DNA from: Acidimicrobiia bacterium
Lineage (GTDB): Bacteria; Actinomycetota; Acidimicrobiia; Spongiisociales; ZC4RG35
Direction of reading: 5' to 3'
DNA: 51,749 nucleotides
Assembly (NCBI GenBank): GCA_025922945.1
Contig: JAICGW010000003.1
Location: 1 to 51,749 of the forward strand
The translations under genes were made by a program, and so were the position numbers. A model generated the notes under the pieces. That model saw nothing but the letters and a program-made list of their open reading frames with translations, made no database searches and had not been told where the DNA came from. The number at the start of each line of letters is the position of its first letter. Positions within the stretch are counted from its first letter, which is position 1. Shown one piece after another: positions 41,951 to 50,102 of the stretch.

Positions 41951-42880
41951 TCAGCGGCCCTCGGTGCGGGGGTCGAGGACATCGCGCAGACCGTCGCCGA
42001 CGAGGTTGAACGAGAGCGCCCAGAGGAACACCATCAGGCCGGGGAAGGCCGAGGTCCACCAGCGGCCGGCGATGATGTCGGCTTGGCCCTCGCTCACCAA
42101 AGTGCCCCATTCCGCTTGGCCGGCAACGGCCAACCCGATGAAGGCGAGGGTCGCTCCCAGGAGCACGGCGTGGCCCATGTCCAATGTGGCCTGGACGGCG
42201 ACCGGCGTCAACGAGTTGGGGAGGATGTCTTTGCGGATGATTCCGAACTTCGAGTCTCCGATCGTCCGCGCGGCGTCGACATAGTCTTCCTCGCGCACCT
42301 GGAGGATCTGGCTGCGGATGATGCGGGCGTAACGCGCCCACATGATTGCGGCCAGGGCCACGACGATGTTGACGAACGACGGTCCCAGAATGGCCGCGAT
42401 CGCCAGCGGGAAGACCAGCGTCGGTATGGAAAGGAAGACGTCCACCGTCCTCATCAGAAAGGCGTCGACCTTCCCCCCCACGATTCCGGCCGTGCAGCCG
42501 ACGATCAGACCCATCAGGACTGCTCCGGCCACCACATAGAGCGAGAGCTGTAGTGACAGCCGCGCACCCCAGACGATGCCATAGAGGACATCTCCACCGA
42601 GCCGGGTCGTTCCGAGGGGGTGACCTTCGGTCCCGGGTGGGACGGCGACCGCGGTCAGGTCGCGCGGCATCTGATAGGCGCCGCGGGGGTTCTCGTCCAC
42701 GATCAGGGGAGCGAAGATCGCCATCGTCAGCATGGCCGCGATGAGTGTGGCTCCAAAGGCCGTGCTCCCGCGGCTGAACACTTCCCTGGTCGTCGCCCAC
42801 AGTCGCCGAGCCTTGACCCTGATCGGGGTGTCCCGGAGCACACGCGGCGCTGTCTCGGTGCGGACCGTCTGAAACCACAT
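41951..42880 (-). CDS. ABC transporter permease (DppC-like)
   Basis: Inner-membrane permease of 309 aa with the OppC-type N-terminus (a cytoplasmic stretch, TM1 FGATLIAAMLTMAIFAPLIV), the periplasmic motif EGHPLGTTRLGGDVLYGIVWGARLSL and the EAA loop EEDYVDAARTIGDSKFGIIRKDILPN. It pairs with DppB two bases upstream. The matching ATPases are in the separate dppDF-like operon. Confidence 0.94.
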   Translation of the reverse strand: MWFQTVRTETAPRVLRDTPIRVKARRLWATTREVFSRGSTAFGATLIAAMLTMAIFAPLIVDENPRGAYQMPRDLTAVAVPPGTEGHPLGTTRLGGDVLYGIVWGARLSLQLSLYVVAGAVLMGLIVGCTAGIVGGKVDAFLMRTVDVFLSIPTLVFPLAIAAILGPSFVNIVVALAAIMWARYARIIRSQILQVREEDYVDAARTIGDSKFGIIRKDILPNSLTPVAVQATLDMGHAVLLGATLAFIGLAVAGQAEWGTLVSEGQADIIAGRWWTSAFPGLMVFLWALSFNLVGDGLRDVLDPRTEGR

Positions 42881-42882
42881 AA

Positions 42883-43893
42883 TCAGGTCTTCCTCAGCAC
42901 GACGCGGCGATCAAGATACCCGTAGGTGACATCGACGAGCAGGTTGATGCAGAGGAAGAGGATGCTGGTGAAGATGACGAAGGCGAGGGTGGTGGCCTGA
43001 TCACCGCTCAGAACGGAATCGGCCATCCAACTGCCAAGGCCGGGCCAGCCGAAGATCGTTTCCACTACCACCGTTCCCTCGAACATGATCCCGATTGAGA
43101 GACCTATGACCGTGACCGTGGGGATGAAGGCATTGCGGCGGGCGTGACGACGGACGACGAGTCGCTCGGGGAGGCCTCGGGCCCGAGCCGCATCGACATA
43201 GTCCTTACCCATCTCCTCGAGGAGCGACGAGCGCATCATTCTGGTGACGATGCCGACTGCCCCGTATCCCAGGGTGAGGGCCGGAAGGACGAGGTGCCAG
43301 ACCGCATCCTTGAGGCCGGCCCAGCTACCGGCGAGGATCGAATCGATCACGTAGAAGTTGGTGGGATGAGGGATGCTGGCCCATACCCGGAAATCGGATC
43401 TCCCGTGCGGGAACCAGCCGAGATAGGACCAGAAGATGATGAGGAGCACGATCCCAAGCCAGAACGTGGGCATGCTGGCTCCACCAACTGCGAACACACT
43501 TGTGAGCTGATCGGACAGCCGGTTGCGACGTCTGGCGGAGAACGTGCCGAGCCCGATCCCCAACGTGACCGCCCACAAAGAGGCGGCGACGCCCAACTCG
43601 AAAGAGGCGGGGATCCGCGACCTGAACACATCCACCACCGGCGAGGCGGCGACCGCCGACCACCCCAATTCACCCCGGATCACTCCTCCGAGCCAGGCCA
43701 GGTATTGCATGGGCACCGGCTCGTCGAGGTTGAACCGCTCCTCCAGCGCGGCGATCTCTTCATCGGTCATCCCCGGTTCTAGATAGGGACCGATCGTGGT
43801 GCCGCCGAGCCGGGTCATCGAGAAAACGAGGATGCTGACGACCACGATTACGAAGGGCAGTGCCAGCAACCGACGCGTTATGTACCTATGCAC
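42883..43893 (-). CDS. ABC transporter permease (DppB-like)
   Basis: Permease of 336 aa. The N-terminal TM (RRLLALPFVIVVVSILVFSM) and the loop LGWSAVAASPVVDVFRSRIPASFELG are typical of DppB/OppB. The EAA loop reads GKDYVDAARARGLPERLVVRRHARRNAF. It has six helices, one more domain than usual being absent. It lies after dppA, separated by a 129-bp gap holding a strong hairpin. Confidence 0.94.
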   Translation of the reverse strand: MHRYITRRLLALPFVIVVVSILVFSMTRLGGTTIGPYLEPGMTDEEIAALEERFNLDEPVPMQYLAWLGGVIRGELGWSAVAASPVVDVFRSRIPASFELGVAASLWAVTLGIGLGTFSARRRNRLSDQLTSVFAVGGASMPTFWLGIVLLIIFWSYLGWFPHGRSDFRVWASIPHPTNFYVIDSILAGSWAGLKDAVWHLVLPALTLGYGAVGIVTRMMRSSLLEEMGKDYVDAARARGLPERLVVRRHARRNAFIPTVTVIGLSIGIMFEGTVVVETIFGWPGLGSWMADSVLSGDQATTLAFVIFTSILFLCINLLVDVTYGYLDRRVVLRKT

Positions 43894-43936
43894 GCTTCAG
43901 ACTTCCTTCGGCGAGGATCGGTAACGACCTGACAGT

Positions 43937-43968
43937 ACCGCCGGACAGGAATTGTCCCGCCCGGCGGT
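43937..43968 (-). promoter_or_regulatory. Intercistronic hairpin between dppA and dppB
   Basis: Outer arms ACCGCCGG and CCGGCGGT enclose a second pairing (GGACA/TGTCC). In the dppA-to-dppB transcript it could end part of the transcripts or protect the dppA mRNA, giving more binding protein than permease. No U-run follows, so protection or partial termination are both possible. Confidence 0.6.
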
Positions 43969-44022
43969 GCGATGCACTCCGAGCACTTCGGGTGCAACTT
44001 CTGTCATTGGATCCGAGCTACC

Positions 44023-45717
44023 TCACTTGCTGTAGAGCGCCCAGTACTGCGACGGCCGGGCCCACATCGGGTTCTCGACGTGACCCTGCACCCACTCACC
44101 GGATGCCGAGGGAGCGCCCTCGTTGGCCGGCATGATCCACATCGCCTCCTCGAAGAGAACGTTTTGGATCTCAGAGAGGATGCTCAGGCGCTCCTCTTCG
44201 TCCAGGGTGGTGCGAGCGGAGTTGATCAGAGTGTCGATCGCCTCGGGATCGGAGTAGCCGTCGACGAAGCTGTTGACCGCCCCGTACCTGCCGTCTGACA
44301 GTGCGCTGTCGAACAGGTAGGCGTCCGGCGTGCTGTATTGCGAGCTGGTGTACGACCACATCGCCACCGGCAAGGGGTCAGTCGCCAGAATCTCGTCGAA
44401 CTGTGCCTCCGGCACGGCCATCACATTGACATGAAAGTTCGGGTTAAGAGCTTCGATGCTGTCTTTCAGCGTCAGAGCGGCACCAGTGAACCCCTCGTGA
44501 GTTTGGTCGCTGGCTATGGAGATGGTGAATCCCTCATCCCAGTAACCGGCCTCGCGGAAGAGCTCCTCCGCCCGAGCCGGATCGGTCTCGTAAATCGGAG
44601 CATCGGGGTCGTACCCATACATCTCGACGGGGAGGATGAAGCTGTTACGACCACCGAGTCCGCCCAGGATCCCGTCGATCATGCCCTGGTAGTTGTAGGC
44701 ATAGTTAAAGGCTTGCCGTACCCGCACGTCCTGGAAGAAGTCGAGCGGGATGGTGTCGCCCTCGGGTAGGCAGTCCTCGCAGATGTTCATGTTCATGCCG
44801 ATCTGGAGCACCTGCAGGTCAAGGATGCTGGTGTCGACGACCGCGTGCTCGATAGGCTCGATCGAGGGCACGTCCGTGGGGCTGATGTCGACGATGTCGT
44901 ACTCCCTTGCCTGCAAACCGGTGGCCGGCGTGTCGACGATCAACTCCCAACGCACGGGCAGGTGGGCCGGCTCACCCCAATAGTCGGGGTTGATGTCGAA
45001 GGTCATGCGGTCACCGCGTTCCCAGGTGGCGAGGGTGTACGGACCGGTCCCCACCATGTTCTGGGCCATGAACTCGTTGGGCTGACCGGCGACCACGCCA
45101 CCGTTTGCTTCCACCGCGTCCTGGCTGACGACTGATGCCACTGGATGGGCAGCGAGGAAGGCGAGGAAGGAGGCGTCGACCTCGTTCAGGGTCACTTCGA
45201 AGGTGAGGTCGTCGACTACCCGGGTCTCGGCCACGTTCTCAAACAGTGGTGCCTGGCCTTCGGGAAGGTTCATCTCGACGACGCGATCCCACGAGTACTT
45301 GACGTCCTCGGCCGTCATGTCGGTGCCGTCGGAGAAGACCACGCCCTCCCGGAGCGGGAAGGTGTAGGTAAGCCCGTCCTCGGAGAGCAAGCCATTCTCC
45401 TGGCTCGGAACCTCGGTCGAAAGCTGCGGGATAACCGAACCGTCCTCCGCGTCAATGAAGACCAGCCGGTCGTAGACATTGAGGATGACGTCCATGCCGA
45501 CATCGTTCCCGTTGACGGCAGCGGGATCGAGGTTGAAGACGTCGTCGTTGACAGTGGCCACCAGCACGTCGGGGTTGGGCACGTCACCGGTACCTGCCGC
45601 CGCCGTCGTACCAGAGCTCGATGTCGTTTCGGTAGTCCCTGTGGCGCACGCCGATCCAACCAGCGTGAGGACGGCGCATAAGGCCAATATCCTCGCCGCA
45701 AACGATTTTCGTCCCAT
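44023..45717 (-). CDS. ABC transporter substrate-binding lipoprotein (family 5, DppA-like)
   Basis: Extracytoplasmic binding protein of 564 aa. ATG 45717 (MGRKSF) follows GAGGAGG by six bases; the track start adds five residues. The signal peptide ends at VGSAC, a lipoprotein-type site, then a Ser/Thr/Gly linker. Family 5 features: LREGVVFSDGTDMTAEDVKYSWDR, GTGPYTLATWERGDRMTFD and VRQAFNYAYNYQGMIDGILGG. Members bind peptides, opines or other small solutes. An operator-like palindrome lies about 45 bp upstream, so it is probably substrate-induced together with dppDF. Confidence 0.94.
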   Translation of the reverse strand: MGRKSFAARILALCAVLTLVGSACATGTTETTSSSGTTAAAGTGDVPNPDVLVATVNDDVFNLDPAAVNGNDVGMDVILNVYDRLVFIDAEDGSVIPQLSTEVPSQENGLLSEDGLTYTFPLREGVVFSDGTDMTAEDVKYSWDRVVEMNLPEGQAPLFENVAETRVVDDLTFEVTLNEVDASFLAFLAAHPVASVVSQDAVEANGGVVAGQPNEFMAQNMVGTGPYTLATWERGDRMTFDINPDYWGEPAHLPVRWELIVDTPATGLQAREYDIVDISPTDVPSIEPIEHAVVDTSILDLQVLQIGMNMNICEDCLPEGDTIPLDFFQDVRVRQAFNYAYNYQGMIDGILGGLGGRNSFILPVEMYGYDPDAPIYETDPARAEELFREAGYWDEGFTISIASDQTHEGFTGAALTLKDSIEALNPNFHVNVMAVPEAQFDEILATDPLPVAMWSYTSSQYSTPDAYLFDSALSDGRYGAVNSFVDGYSDPEAIDTLINSARTTLDEEERLSILSEIQNVLFEEAMWIMPANEGAPSASGEWVQGHVENPMWARPSQYWALYSK

Positions 45718-45761
45718 GGGAGGCCTCCTCAAATTGTCTCCAGACGAGCGGGCTCGATCGC

Positions 45762-45781
45762 CAGCCCAATCGTTTGCACGC
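45762..45781. promoter_or_regulatory. LacI-type operator palindrome, site 3
   Basis: CAGCCCAATCGTTTGCACGC contains CAAnCGnTTG. It lies 45-64 bp upstream of dppA in the 117-bp gap after the M24 gene. It links the binding-protein/permease operon to the dppDF promoter (site 1). Confidence 0.6.
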
Positions 45782-45834
45782 TAACCAGGGGCGCCGTCCT
45801 CTGCAACCGATCCCAGAGGTCGTTTGGGGCCGAA

Positions 45835-46983
45835 TCAGCCGATGCGGCCCAGTCCCCGGGGGAAGTCATGGAGGGAGCGGTGCCCGTTTTGAGTTACCGC
45901 AACGAGATGCCCGGTCTGTACTCCGGCCCGTTCGTCGGTGGTGATGACGTTGGGCTGGATGACCAATGCCATGCCCTCCTCGAGTGTGAGGTCGGGTATG
46001 GGCAGGTTGGGGCGGCTCTTGGCCCCTAGGACCGGCGGCAGGTACCCACCGCCATAGCCATGAACAAGGTCGTCATAAATGGTGAACCCCATCTCTTCGA
46101 TGACTGCCGATGCCTCGACCAGGTCGGCGGCATGGGCGCCGGGACGAATTGCGGCGGCGATGGCATCGAAGGCGGCGTCGGCCGCCCGATGGAGGTCAAC
46201 GAATAGCGGCGTCGGGTCGGCGTTGATGCTGAAGGTCCGCAATACCTGGGCGGCATACCCCCAGTAGGCGGCGCTGATCTCGCAGAAGAGGATGTCACCG
46301 GCTTGCAGTCGCCGGGTCGACTGGAACTGGGACGGAACGCACTTGTTGGGATCGTTCATCGAGGTGACGGCGAAGTAGTGGATGTGGTTGGTGCCGCCCT
46401 CGGCCAGGTAGGCACCTTCGACAATCGCCGCCAACTGCCGCTCATCCATCCCGATTTCGACCTGGTCGACCAGGGCGGCGACCGCCTGATCGGAGAGCCG
46501 GGCAGCCACCTCCAGTCGCGCGATTTCCTCCTTTGACTTGATCAGCCGCAGTCGTTGGTACTCGGCATCCAGTTCGACCAACTCCCCCACTGCGCTCGCC
46601 AATCGCAAATGACTTCGGTGACGTAGGGGTCCCAATACTCCGACCCGCTGACCCGGCCCAACCCGAGCCCGAAGCAGCTCTTCGACGCGGGCGATGGTCG
46701 AGGGCCCGCCCCATTCCACCTCGCAGTCGGAGGCGATGGTGCGCGCATTGGGCAGATGGTTGTAATGCTGCACGAAGAGGCGCGGTGTCTCCTCGGGCGT
46801 GAACAGCAGGGCGGCTTCGGTGGTAACCGGCCAGTCGGTCAGCCAGGGGACGGCGGACCCGACGCGCTCGGCGCCATAAGCCAGGAGATGCGAAACTCCG
46901 GCGCCCTCCATCAGCTCGACGATCTTCTGGCGCCGTCCGACGAGCTCTTCCTGGCTGAATTTCGGATAGAGGTTTTCGGTCAT
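45835..46983 (-). CDS. M24-fold hydrolase without metal ligands (creatinase/ectoine-hydrolase-like)
   Basis: Pita-bread-fold protein of 382 aa. The metal-site positions read ILFCEISAAYWGYAAQVLRTF (the Asp residues become Glu and Gln), ALVIQPNVIT (Glu to Gln) and GVQTGHLVAV (no Glu); the His in LVHGYGGGYLPP stays. It is therefore not a classical metallopeptidase. Creatinase (creatine amidinohydrolase) and ectoine hydrolase (DoeA/EutD) are known metal-free members, the latter reported to use a Glu nucleophile, possibly the Glu seen here. The ATGA overlap with the OCD-family gene repeats the eutD-eutC neighbourhood. Substrate unproved. Confidence 0.85.
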   Translation of the reverse strand: MTENLYPKFSQEELVGRRQKIVELMEGAGVSHLLAYGAERVGSAVPWLTDWPVTTEAALLFTPEETPRLFVQHYNHLPNARTIASDCEVEWGGPSTIARVEELLRARVGPGQRVGVLGPLRHRSHLRLASAVGELVELDAEYQRLRLIKSKEEIARLEVAARLSDQAVAALVDQVEIGMDERQLAAIVEGAYLAEGGTNHIHYFAVTSMNDPNKCVPSQFQSTRRLQAGDILFCEISAAYWGYAAQVLRTFSINADPTPLFVDLHRAADAAFDAIAAAIRPGAHAADLVEASAVIEEMGFTIYDDLVHGYGGGYLPPVLGAKSRPNLPIPDLTLEEGMALVIQPNVITTDERAGVQTGHLVAVTQNGHRSLHDFPRGLGRIG

Positions 46984-47987
46984 CTTGCTGACCCTATTCC
47001 ACCCGTTGGGAGAGCGCCCACCTCGGGTTTGACCGAGTTCACATCATCAACGACCGTCCCAATGTCGGCGACCGCGGCGCGCTCGAGGAGATGGGAAGCA
47101 ACGATGAGGTCCTGTGCTCCAGTCCCGACCGATTTGAAAAGGGTGATCTCATCCTCATTCCGCCGACCTTCGGCGCTTCGGGCGACGAGGGCGCTTAGCT
47201 CCTCGGCCCGAGTCGAGTCGAGTCCGTGCGTCATAGCCGCCTGATGGGCGTCTCCTGCCTCGGCGAGCACCAAATCGGCCGAGTCGCACACGATCCGATC
47301 GAAACTGCTGAACAGGCTGGGATCGATCTCGACCCGATCACGGCTCGCCGGACCCACCGAATTGACATGCATTCCTGGTTGCAGGTGCTTGGCGAGCAGG
47401 ACGGGAGCACGCGCCTTCGTGGCCAATGTCACCAGGGTTGCGTCCTCGATGGCCTCCTCCAGCGAGGATGCCGCCACCAGGTGGCCAGCTACGAATCCTG
47501 ACATCTCCGTCACAAACTCCGCTCGATTCACTGGGGTGCGGGCGAAGACCCTGATTTCGTCTGCAGGTCGGACCAACTCGAGCGCCCGCAGCTGACCGCG
47601 CCCTATCGGTCCCGTGCCCACGATCGCCGCCACCTCAACGTCCTCACGGGCGAGATAGTCGGTGGCCACGGCGGAGACTGCCCCAGTTCGTAGGTTGGTG
47701 ATCTGGAGCGCGTCGACGATGCCGATCAGCTCGCCGGTGCTGAGCCGGTGAACGTAGATCGTGTACCGCATGCCAACGCCTTCGGTTCGGTGCAGCACCT
47801 TGAAACCGAAGAGGTCCAAGCTGGCGATGAACGCTGGAAGCGAGCGAAGCCAACCAGTGGGATGGGTCAGGTCGACCCTGGCGAGGCCGGTCTGGTTGGG
47901 CGACAGGGAGAAAAGCTCGCGCATCGCTTCGAGGACCATCCGATCCTCGATGAGAGCGTCGACGGCCGCAGCGTCGAGAATCCTCAT
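46980..47987 (-). CDS. Ornithine cyclodeaminase/mu-crystallin-family protein
   Basis: NAD(P)-binding protein of 335 aa. It has GVGMRYTIYVHRLSTGELIGIVDALQITNLRTGAVSAVA, the Rossmann loop AAIVGTGPIGRGQLRAL, and the C-terminal GMHVNSVGPASRDRVEID. Family members deaminate ornithine, reduce cyclic imines (Delta1-piperideine or pyrroline carboxylate) or act in ectoine breakdown (EutC). Its ATG is two bases after the upstream DHDPS-like gene, so the three genes form one operon. The reaction is inferred to involve an amino or imino acid. Confidence 0.9.
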   Translation of the reverse strand: MRILDAAAVDALIEDRMVLEAMRELFSLSPNQTGLARVDLTHPTGWLRSLPAFIASLDLFGFKVLHRTEGVGMRYTIYVHRLSTGELIGIVDALQITNLRTGAVSAVATDYLAREDVEVAAIVGTGPIGRGQLRALELVRPADEIRVFARTPVNRAEFVTEMSGFVAGHLVAASSLEEAIEDATLVTLATKARAPVLLAKHLQPGMHVNSVGPASRDRVEIDPSLFSSFDRIVCDSADLVLAEAGDAHQAAMTHGLDSTRAEELSALVARSAEGRRNEDEITLFKSVGTGAQDLIVASHLLERAAVADIGTVVDDVNSVKPEVGALPTGGIGSAR

Positions 47988-47989
47988 CC

Positions 47990-49006
47990 TCAGGCGGGAT
48001 TGCGGCCGATGAAGAACTCGGCAAAAGGCTCGTCGGAGAAGGCGATCTGGGCCTTGCGCAATCCCTCGACCGAGGTCCTCATCTGGCTCTCCGACAGCTT
48101 CATCGCCGGTTGACGGATCGGCCCCCCGTTGTAGCCGTCAAGCCAGGACTGGAACTTCCACAGATAGCGGTGCACCAGGTTGGCGCCGCCCGAGCTCATG
48201 GTCGCGGCCCGGGCGTTGCGGGCGGGCTGGATTCGCCAATACTCCTCCATCGCTCGCTGGGTATCGCCCCCGTGGAGCAACTCGAGTAGCCGGGGGACGT
48301 ACGACCCGTAGTACTCGTAGTTGCTCGTCCCCATCCATTGCATGCCGAACAGGTCGACCCACATCGGGGCGTTGAACTCCATCGGGTCAGAGAGAAGGAC
48401 ATCGGAATTCTCGAGACGGCGGAATGTCTCATAGGTGTTAGTGGTCTGCTGACGGCCGACCTCGTACTTCACCGCCACGATGGTGTCTACCTTGGTCAAT
48501 CGCTCGAGAACGTCGGCCGGGAATCCACGAACATCGAGTCGTCTCAGGTTGGAGTGCTCGACGATGAAGAGGACGACTGCCAAATCCGTTGCCTCGCAGA
48601 TCTCGACGGTGTAGTCCTCGACCTGTTGGGCCGATGTCGGATAGAAGCTGTTCGGATGCCCCAGCAGCATGGCGTCGACACCGAGGGCAGCGGCATCGTT
48701 GGCCATCGTGATGATCTCGGCCGGCGAGTCGAACACCCCTTGGAGCAAGAACCGATGCTCGCCATCGGCCTCGTCCACTGCGATCTCAATGAACCGCAGC
48801 ATCTCCTCAGTTGTGGTGCCCGCCTCCGAAACGAGAAGAGCTCCCCAAAACCCGAGCTCCATGTTGCGGCGGACGTCGTGGCGGATGGCGGCTTCGTTGA
48901 GCGACTTCAGGTCCGCCGTGTACGAGGGGATGATGACGTTGCACGCTCCCCGCCAAGTCTCGCGAGCCCAACCCTTGGCCTCTGCTCGTGTGTACCCGGG
49001 CGTGAC
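47990..49006 (-). CDS. DHDPS-family (class I aldolase) protein with no normal start codon
   Basis: TIM-barrel Schiff-base lyase of about 335 aa. The family N-terminus TRAEAKGWARETWRGACNVIIPSYTADLKSLNEAAIRHDVR is present, the Lys is in DTIVAVKYEVGRQQ, and the substrate loop is LLVSEAGTTTEE. No ATG, GTG or TTG lies in frame before this conserved N-terminus. AGAGG followed by six bases and a GTG (49008) is one base out of frame, as if a base were lost in CCCGGG. The given 5' end (49006) is therefore only approximate. It is first in the DHDPS, OCD, M24 operon. Confidence 0.82.
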   Translation of the reverse strand, partial: VTPGYTRAEAKGWARETWRGACNVIIPSYTADLKSLNEAAIRHDVRRNMELGFWGALLVSEAGTTTEEMLRFIEIAVDEADGEHRFLLQGVFDSPAEIITMANDAAALGVDAMLLGHPNSFYPTSAQQVEDYTVEICEATDLAVVLFIVEHSNLRRLDVRGFPADVLERLTKVDTIVAVKYEVGRQQTTNTYETFRRLENSDVLLSDPMEFNAPMWVDLFGMQWMGTSNYEYYGSYVPRLLELLHGGDTQRAMEEYWRIQPARNARAATMSSGGANLVHRYLWKFQSWLDGYNGGPIRQPAMKLSESQMRTSVEGLRKAQIAFSDEPFAEFFIGRNPA

Positions 49007-49042
49007 ACAGCCTTCCTCTGGCGCAGAGCCAGCGTACCCGGG

Positions 49043-49062
49043 ATGCGCAAACGTATGTGCTG
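49043..49062. promoter_or_regulatory. LacI-type operator-like palindrome, site 4
   Basis: ATGCGCAAACGTATGTGCTG matches CAAnCGnTTG at all but one position and pairs 6 of 8 bases per arm (GCnCAnACGTnTGnGC). It lies between two divergent DHDPS-like genes, so one regulator could serve both. Confidence 0.45.
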
Positions 49063-49108
49063 CTAGCGTCGGTCCGTAGCTGGCTGTTAGCGCGAGGAGG
49101 TGACCGCC

Positions 49109-50083
49109 ATGACATCCAGGGCGAAAGAAATTGCCTTTGAGAAGGTGAGAGGGCTCTGGATCGCGATTCCCACCCCGTTCACCTCGGCCGGAGAGACCGA
49201 CGAGGGGGCACTGCGCAAGTCGGTCGACTACTACATCGAGGGCCTGGCGGTCGATGGCATCTTCTGCGGGGGAGTCATGGGCGAGTTCTGGGCGATGACT
49301 ACCGAAGAGCGAGCTTTGGTGCACGAGCTCGTGGTGAATGCCGCCGCCGGGAGGGTGCCGATCATGGTCCACATCGGTCACCACACCTACTCGGAGGCGG
49401 CGCAACTGAGCCGTCACGCCGAGCAGATCGGAGCCGATTTCGCCATCGCGATCAATCCCTACTTTCCGATCAAGCCCTCCGATGAGATCGTGCGCGACTG
49501 GTACCGGCGTCTGACGGCCGAGTCGTCGATCCCCTTCTTTCTCTTCAACACCTCTTATTCCGGATACGCCTTGAGCCCTGGGCTGATCGCCGAGCTCGCC
49601 AACCTGGAGACGGTGTGCGGGATCAAGAACCCGAAACCGAGGGAACATCTCCTGCGCGTCCAGGACCTGGTGGGAGACAAGATCGTTGTTTGTGACGCCG
49701 ACGAGGCCGACTGGCTGGAGCTTCATCTGGATCACGGTTTTCAATCCCTCATGTCGACCCCGGCGCTGGCCATGTACCAGACCCCGGACAAACGACCCAT
49801 CCACGACTACACGCGGCTGGCCGACAGCGGCGACACCGCGGGCGCCTGGGCCCTGCATGGCACCCTCGAGCGGGAGCGGGATGCGTTCGGGCGTTGGATG
49901 CGGGACAGCTGGCTCGCCCGGGGCGAGGGCGCAATTCCCATTGCCGAACTCAAGACTTGGCTCGCCTTGATGGGTCTGCCGCAGGGCCCGGTGCGACCGC
50001 CTCTGATTTCGCTCAGCGAGGCGCGGACCGAGGCTCTGCGCGCCGACCTGGATGGCTTGGGCCTGCTCGATTCGCTCTCATGA
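49109..50083 (+). CDS. DHDPS-family (class I aldolase) protein
   Basis: Lyase of 324 aa. ATG 49109 has AGGAGG eight bases upstream. The sequence has GLWIAIPTPFTSAGETDEGALRKSVDYYIE, the substrate loop GGVMGEFWAMTTEE (GTTGE in true DapA) and the Schiff-base Lys in CGIKNPKPREHL. The DapA Tyr of YNxP is Phe (FFLFNTSYS). It is therefore a family member acting on a different oxo-acid or aldol substrate. The M24-type gene follows 19 bp later, forming a plus-strand pair that mirrors the minus-strand DHDPS/M24 operon. Confidence 0.88.
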   Translation: MTSRAKEIAFEKVRGLWIAIPTPFTSAGETDEGALRKSVDYYIEGLAVDGIFCGGVMGEFWAMTTEERALVHELVVNAAAGRVPIMVHIGHHTYSEAAQLSRHAEQIGADFAIAINPYFPIKPSDEIVRDWYRRLTAESSIPFFLFNTSYSGYALSPGLIAELANLETVCGIKNPKPREHLLRVQDLVGDKIVVCDADEADWLELHLDHGFQSLMSTPALAMYQTPDKRPIHDYTRLADSGDTAGAWALHGTLERERDAFGRWMRDSWLARGEGAIPIAELKTWLALMGLPQGPVRPPLISLSEARTEALRADLDGLGLLDSLS

Positions 50084-50102
50084 TCAAGAGACGGAGGAAC
50101 TC

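Noticed and set aside
49007-49858. N-terminal extension of the 622-aa DHDPS-like ORF
   Set aside because: Antisense to the plus-strand DHDPS-like gene; composition is not protein-like.
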